Assembly: GCA_002256685.1 (NCBI GenBank)
Contig: NQJH01000173.1
Location: forward strand, 1 to 7,277
From: Methylococcaceae bacterium NSP1-2
GTDB taxonomy: Bacteria > Pseudomonadota > Gammaproteobacteria > Methylococcales > Methylomonadaceae
Reading direction: 5' to 3'
Length of the DNA: 7,277 nt
Shown: one piece after another, positions 4,899-7,277 of the stretch
Layout of the letters: each line of letters begins with the position of its first letter
How positions within the stretch are numbered: position 1 is the first letter of the stretch
The notes under the pieces: generated by a model
Database searches by the model: none
Seen by the model: the letters and a program-made list of their open reading frames with translations, nothing else
Told to the model about the DNA's origin: nothing
Position numbers and translations under genes: made by a program

Positions 4899-6303
4899 GT
4901 TTAATAAAGCACGGATTTTAGTCATTGGCGATTTAATGCTGGATCGTTATTGGTCTGGGACTGCTGCGCGGATTTCCCCCGAAGCACCTGTGCCTGTGGT
5001 GCGGGTTAAAAGTACCGAAGAGCGCGTCGGCGGTGCGGGTAATGTGGCGTTAAATATTGCCAAGTTAGGCGGTCAAGTCACGTTGCTGGGTGTAGTTGGT
5101 AACGATGCGGAAGGTGAAACCCTCAAGCAAATATTAGAAGCCCAAAAGGTAGCGTGTGATTTTGTGGTTGAAGAAGCAATTCGCACAATTTGTAAATTAC
5201 GCATCATGGCGCAACATCAACAACTCATACGCGTGGATTTTGAAGAGCCAACGCTGCATTTTGACCACGCCGCGTTATTAACACGCTTAAAACAGCATCT
5301 GCCCGCACACGATGTGATTGTGTTTTCTGATTATGGCAAAGGCACGTTAGCCGATGTCGCGGATTATATTCAACTGGCTAAAAATCAAGGACTAACAACG
5401 CTGGTTGATCCTAAAGGCGTTGATTATCAGCGTTATAGTCATGCCGATATACTCACGCCAAATTTAACCGAATTACATGCGGTGGTCGGTGTCTGTTATG
5501 ACGAAGCCGCATTGCTGGCAAAAGCTCGCCATTTATTACAACAACACGCAATTCCCACTCTGTTATTAACACGCGGCGAAGCGGGCATGACCTTAATACA
5601 AGACGAACAAGTGCATTCACTACCCGCCGAAGCGAAAGATGTATTTGATGTGACAGGGGCAGGCGATACCGTAATTGCGGTGATGGCATTAAGTATTGCC
5701 ATTCAAAAACCATTGACCGAAGCCATGTATTTAGCCAACTTAGCCGCCGGTATCGTGGTTGGTAAATTGGGTACATCAACCGTTTCCATGCTGGAACTGA
5801 CCCGTGCCATGCACGGCGAACGTGATTCTGCGTTTGGTGTGGTGTCCGAAGACGAGTTAGTCCATTTGATTGCAGGCGCGAAAGCTCACGATGAACGTGT
5901 CATTATGACTAACGGTTGTTTTGATTTACTCCATGCGGGACATGTTACTTATTTACAGCAAGCCCGTGCCTTGGGTGATAGATTAATCGTCGCGGTCAAT
6001 TCCGATGCCTCGGTTAAACAATTAAAAGGCGAATCCCGCCCGATTAACGGCTTACAAGAACGCATGACGGTCTTATCCGCTTTAGCGTGTGTAGATTGGG
6101 TAGTGGCATTTGAAGAAGACACACCCGAACGTTTGTATTGCCGCTTATTACCTGATGTGATTGTGAAAGGCGGTGATTACACACCCGATCAAGTCGCAGG
6201 CGCGGAGTGCGTTATTAAAGCTGGCGGCGAAGTAAAAATTTTATCGTTTGTTGATGGGCAATCAACAACGCGCATGATTAACAAAGCGAGGGCAGGGGAA
6301 TGA
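4879..6303 (+). CDS. hldE: Bifunctional heptose-7-phosphate kinase / heptose-1-phosphate adenylyltransferase
   Basis: HldE phosphorylates D-glycero-beta-D-manno-heptose 7-phosphate at C1. After GmhB removes the 7-phosphate, its second domain joins AMP from ATP to give ADP-D-glycero-D-manno-heptose. The 474 residues match the E. coli enzyme (477). The N-terminal ribokinase/PfkB domain (about 10-315) shows GDLMLDRYW, RISPEAPVPVV, GGAGNVALN and the catalytic DVTGAGDT (257-264, Asp263 as likely base). The C-terminal nucleotidyltransferase domain (about 340-474) begins with TNGCFDLLHAGH (344-355), whose HAGH binds nucleotide, followed by VNSDAS and KGGDYTPDQV. The fusion of the two domains is the arrangement usual in gammaproteobacteria; many other bacteria have separate HldA and HldC. 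The start is GTG, overlapping gmhA by 20 bases; the stop overlaps hldD in ATGA. No key residue is missing. Confidence 0.96.
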   Translation: MLAITPEFNKARILVIGDLMLDRYWSGTAARISPEAPVPVVRVKSTEERVGGAGNVALNIAKLGGQVTLLGVVGNDAEGETLKQILEAQKVACDFVVEEAIRTICKLRIMAQHQQLIRVDFEEPTLHFDHAALLTRLKQHLPAHDVIVFSDYGKGTLADVADYIQLAKNQGLTTLVDPKGVDYQRYSHADILTPNLTELHAVVGVCYDEAALLAKARHLLQQHAIPTLLLTRGEAGMTLIQDEQVHSLPAEAKDVFDVTGAGDTVIAVMALSIAIQKPLTEAMYLANLAAGIVVGKLGTSTVSMLELTRAMHGERDSAFGVVSEDELVHLIAGAKAHDERVIMTNGCFDLLHAGHVTYLQQARALGDRLIVAVNSDASVKQLKGESRPINGLQERMTVLSALACVDWVVAFEEDTPERLYCRLLPDVIVKGGDYTPDQVAGAECVIKAGGEVKILSFVDGQSTTRMINKARAGE

Positions 6304-7265
6304 TTATAGTCACAGGTGGTGCGGGTTTTATTGGTAGCAATTTAATTCGCGCCCTTAATGAACGCGGTATAAGCAATATTCTATTAGTCGATAACTTAGA
6401 AAATGGGCGCAAAATGCTCAATATCGCTGATTTGAATATCGCCGATTACATGGATAAAGCGGAGTTTCTGGAAAACATTACCCTGCCAAAATTTTTAAAT
6501 AAAGTACGCGCGGTGTTTCATCAAGGCGCGTGTTCGGCAACTACCGAATGGAATGGTCAGTATGTGATGCAGAATAACTACGAATATTCCAAGCGCGTAC
6601 TGCAAGCCTGTATCGCTAAAAATATCGCTTTTATTTATGCGTCATCTGCCTCGGTGTATGGCAATGGTGAACAGGGCTTTCGTGTTGAACGGGAGTGTGA
6701 GCATCCCATTAATATGTACGCCTATTCAAAATTCCAATTCGATCAATATGTGCGGTCTTTATTGCCTGAAACCAAAAGCCCGATTGTCGGCTTTCGTTAT
6801 TTCAACGTCTATGGTCCAAGAGAACAACACAAAGGCGCGATGAGTAGCACCCCGTTTCACTTTAATCAGCAAGTCATTGAGCATCAACAAGTGCGCTTAT
6901 TTGCAGGTTGTGATGGCTTTGCCGATGGTGAACAGCAACGGGATTTTATTCATGTTGATGATGTGGTGGCGGTTAATTTATGGTTTTTAGACCATCCAGA
7001 ACAACGTGGTATTTTTAATGTCGGCACTGGACGCGCTGAAACTTTTAATAGCATGGCTAAAGCGGTTATTGATTGGCATAAAAAGGGCGAAATTCACTAT
7101 ATTCCGTTTCCAGAGCATTTAAAAGGCGCGTATCAAAGCTACACCCAAGCCGATATTTCAGGTTTAAGAGCCGCTGGTTATGATCACGAGTTTTTGACGG
7201 TTCAACAAGGTGTGGCGCGGTATTTAGATTGGTTGAATCGGAGTTCAATCGCTTCAACGCGGTAG
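6300..7265 (+). CDS. hldD: ADP-L-glycero-D-manno-heptose 6-epimerase
   Basis: HldD (RfaD/WaaD) inverts C6 of ADP-D-glycero-D-manno-heptose to give the L,D form used by the heptosyltransferases. It is a cytoplasmic NADP-dependent extended short-chain dehydrogenase. The 321-residue product carries the Rossmann dinucleotide motif GGAGFIG (6-12), SSASVYG (115-121), the catalytic YAYSK (Tyr140, Lys144) and GPREQHKG (172-179), where Lys178 matches the second acid/base lysine known from E. coli. FNVGTG (near 240) is also typical. It is about 11 residues longer than the E. coli enzyme (310), with most of the excess in a polar tail ending SSIASTR; the tail has no recognisable motif. ATG at 6300 is chosen because it begins MIIVTGGAGF and overlaps the hldE stop. 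The gene is complete, ending 12 bases before the window edge, so whether the operon continues cannot be seen. Confidence 0.95.
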   Translation: MIIVTGGAGFIGSNLIRALNERGISNILLVDNLENGRKMLNIADLNIADYMDKAEFLENITLPKFLNKVRAVFHQGACSATTEWNGQYVMQNNYEYSKRVLQACIAKNIAFIYASSASVYGNGEQGFRVERECEHPINMYAYSKFQFDQYVRSLLPETKSPIVGFRYFNVYGPREQHKGAMSSTPFHFNQQVIEHQQVRLFAGCDGFADGEQQRDFIHVDDVVAVNLWFLDHPEQRGIFNVGTGRAETFNSMAKAVIDWHKKGEIHYIPFPEHLKGAYQSYTQADISGLRAAGYDHEFLTVQQGVARYLDWLNRSSIASTR

Positions 7266-7277
7266 GCGTTAAAAATA

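Noticed and set aside
5453..5779. Minus-strand ORFs within hldE
   Set aside because: They lie opposite the conserved kinase domain of hldE and show no family features or start signals.

Overview
The window is a lipopolysaccharide (LPS) inner-core and heptose locus from a Gram-negative bacterium, most likely a gammaproteobacterium. All genes are on the + strand. The support is an HldE kinase-nucleotidyltransferase fusion, HldD, GmhA and an MsbA-type flippase, all close in sequence to the gammaproteobacterial versions as I recall them. Codon use is moderately AT-leaning throughout and no gene stands out as foreign. I cannot place the genus. A sulfur-oxidising or methylotrophic gammaproteobacterium would fit the style of the intergenic repeat, but that is a guess.

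Layout. 1-380: the C-terminal part of a WaaE/KdtX-like family 2 glycosyltransferase, cut by the window edge. 377-1192: a second family 2 glycosyltransferase, coupled to the first by an ATGA overlap. 1193-1379: an intergenic region filled by an imperfect palindromic, MITE-like element with two small palindromes at its centre. 1380-3038: an msbA-like ABC exporter gene. 3110-3703: an exported protein of unknown function ending in a Tyr-Pro-Gln repeat. 3718-3743: a strong hairpin. 3786-4154: a small DCC-family (DUF393) protein with a CPVC motif. 4221-4269: a C-rich tract with almost no G, possibly a Rho loading site. 4323-7265: gmhA, hldE and hldD, tightly packed with overlapping ends.

How the genes work together. 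GmhA, HldE and HldD carry sedoheptulose-7-phosphate to ADP-L-glycero-D-manno-heptose, the donor for the inner-core heptoses. The phosphatase GmhB, needed between the two HldE activities, is not in this window. The glycosyltransferases on the left probably add sugars to the heptose region of the core. MsbA would flip the finished lipid A-core across the inner membrane. The repeat protein and the DCC protein have no obvious LPS role and sit between the two LPS blocks.

The most striking observation is in the msbA-like gene. The reading frame is intact, but by comparison with E. coli MsbA about 33 residues are missing in frame from the ATPase domain. They comprise the whole LSGGQ signature and the Walker B strand and aspartate. 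As written, the protein should not be a working ATPase, although Walker A, Q-loop, D-loop and H-loop are all present. This is a recent deletion, an assembly error, or a defective paralogue. The other notable structures are the 36-bp two-unit repeat in the exported protein gene and the palindromic element upstream of msbA. I saw no convincing new multi-gene defence or mobile system.
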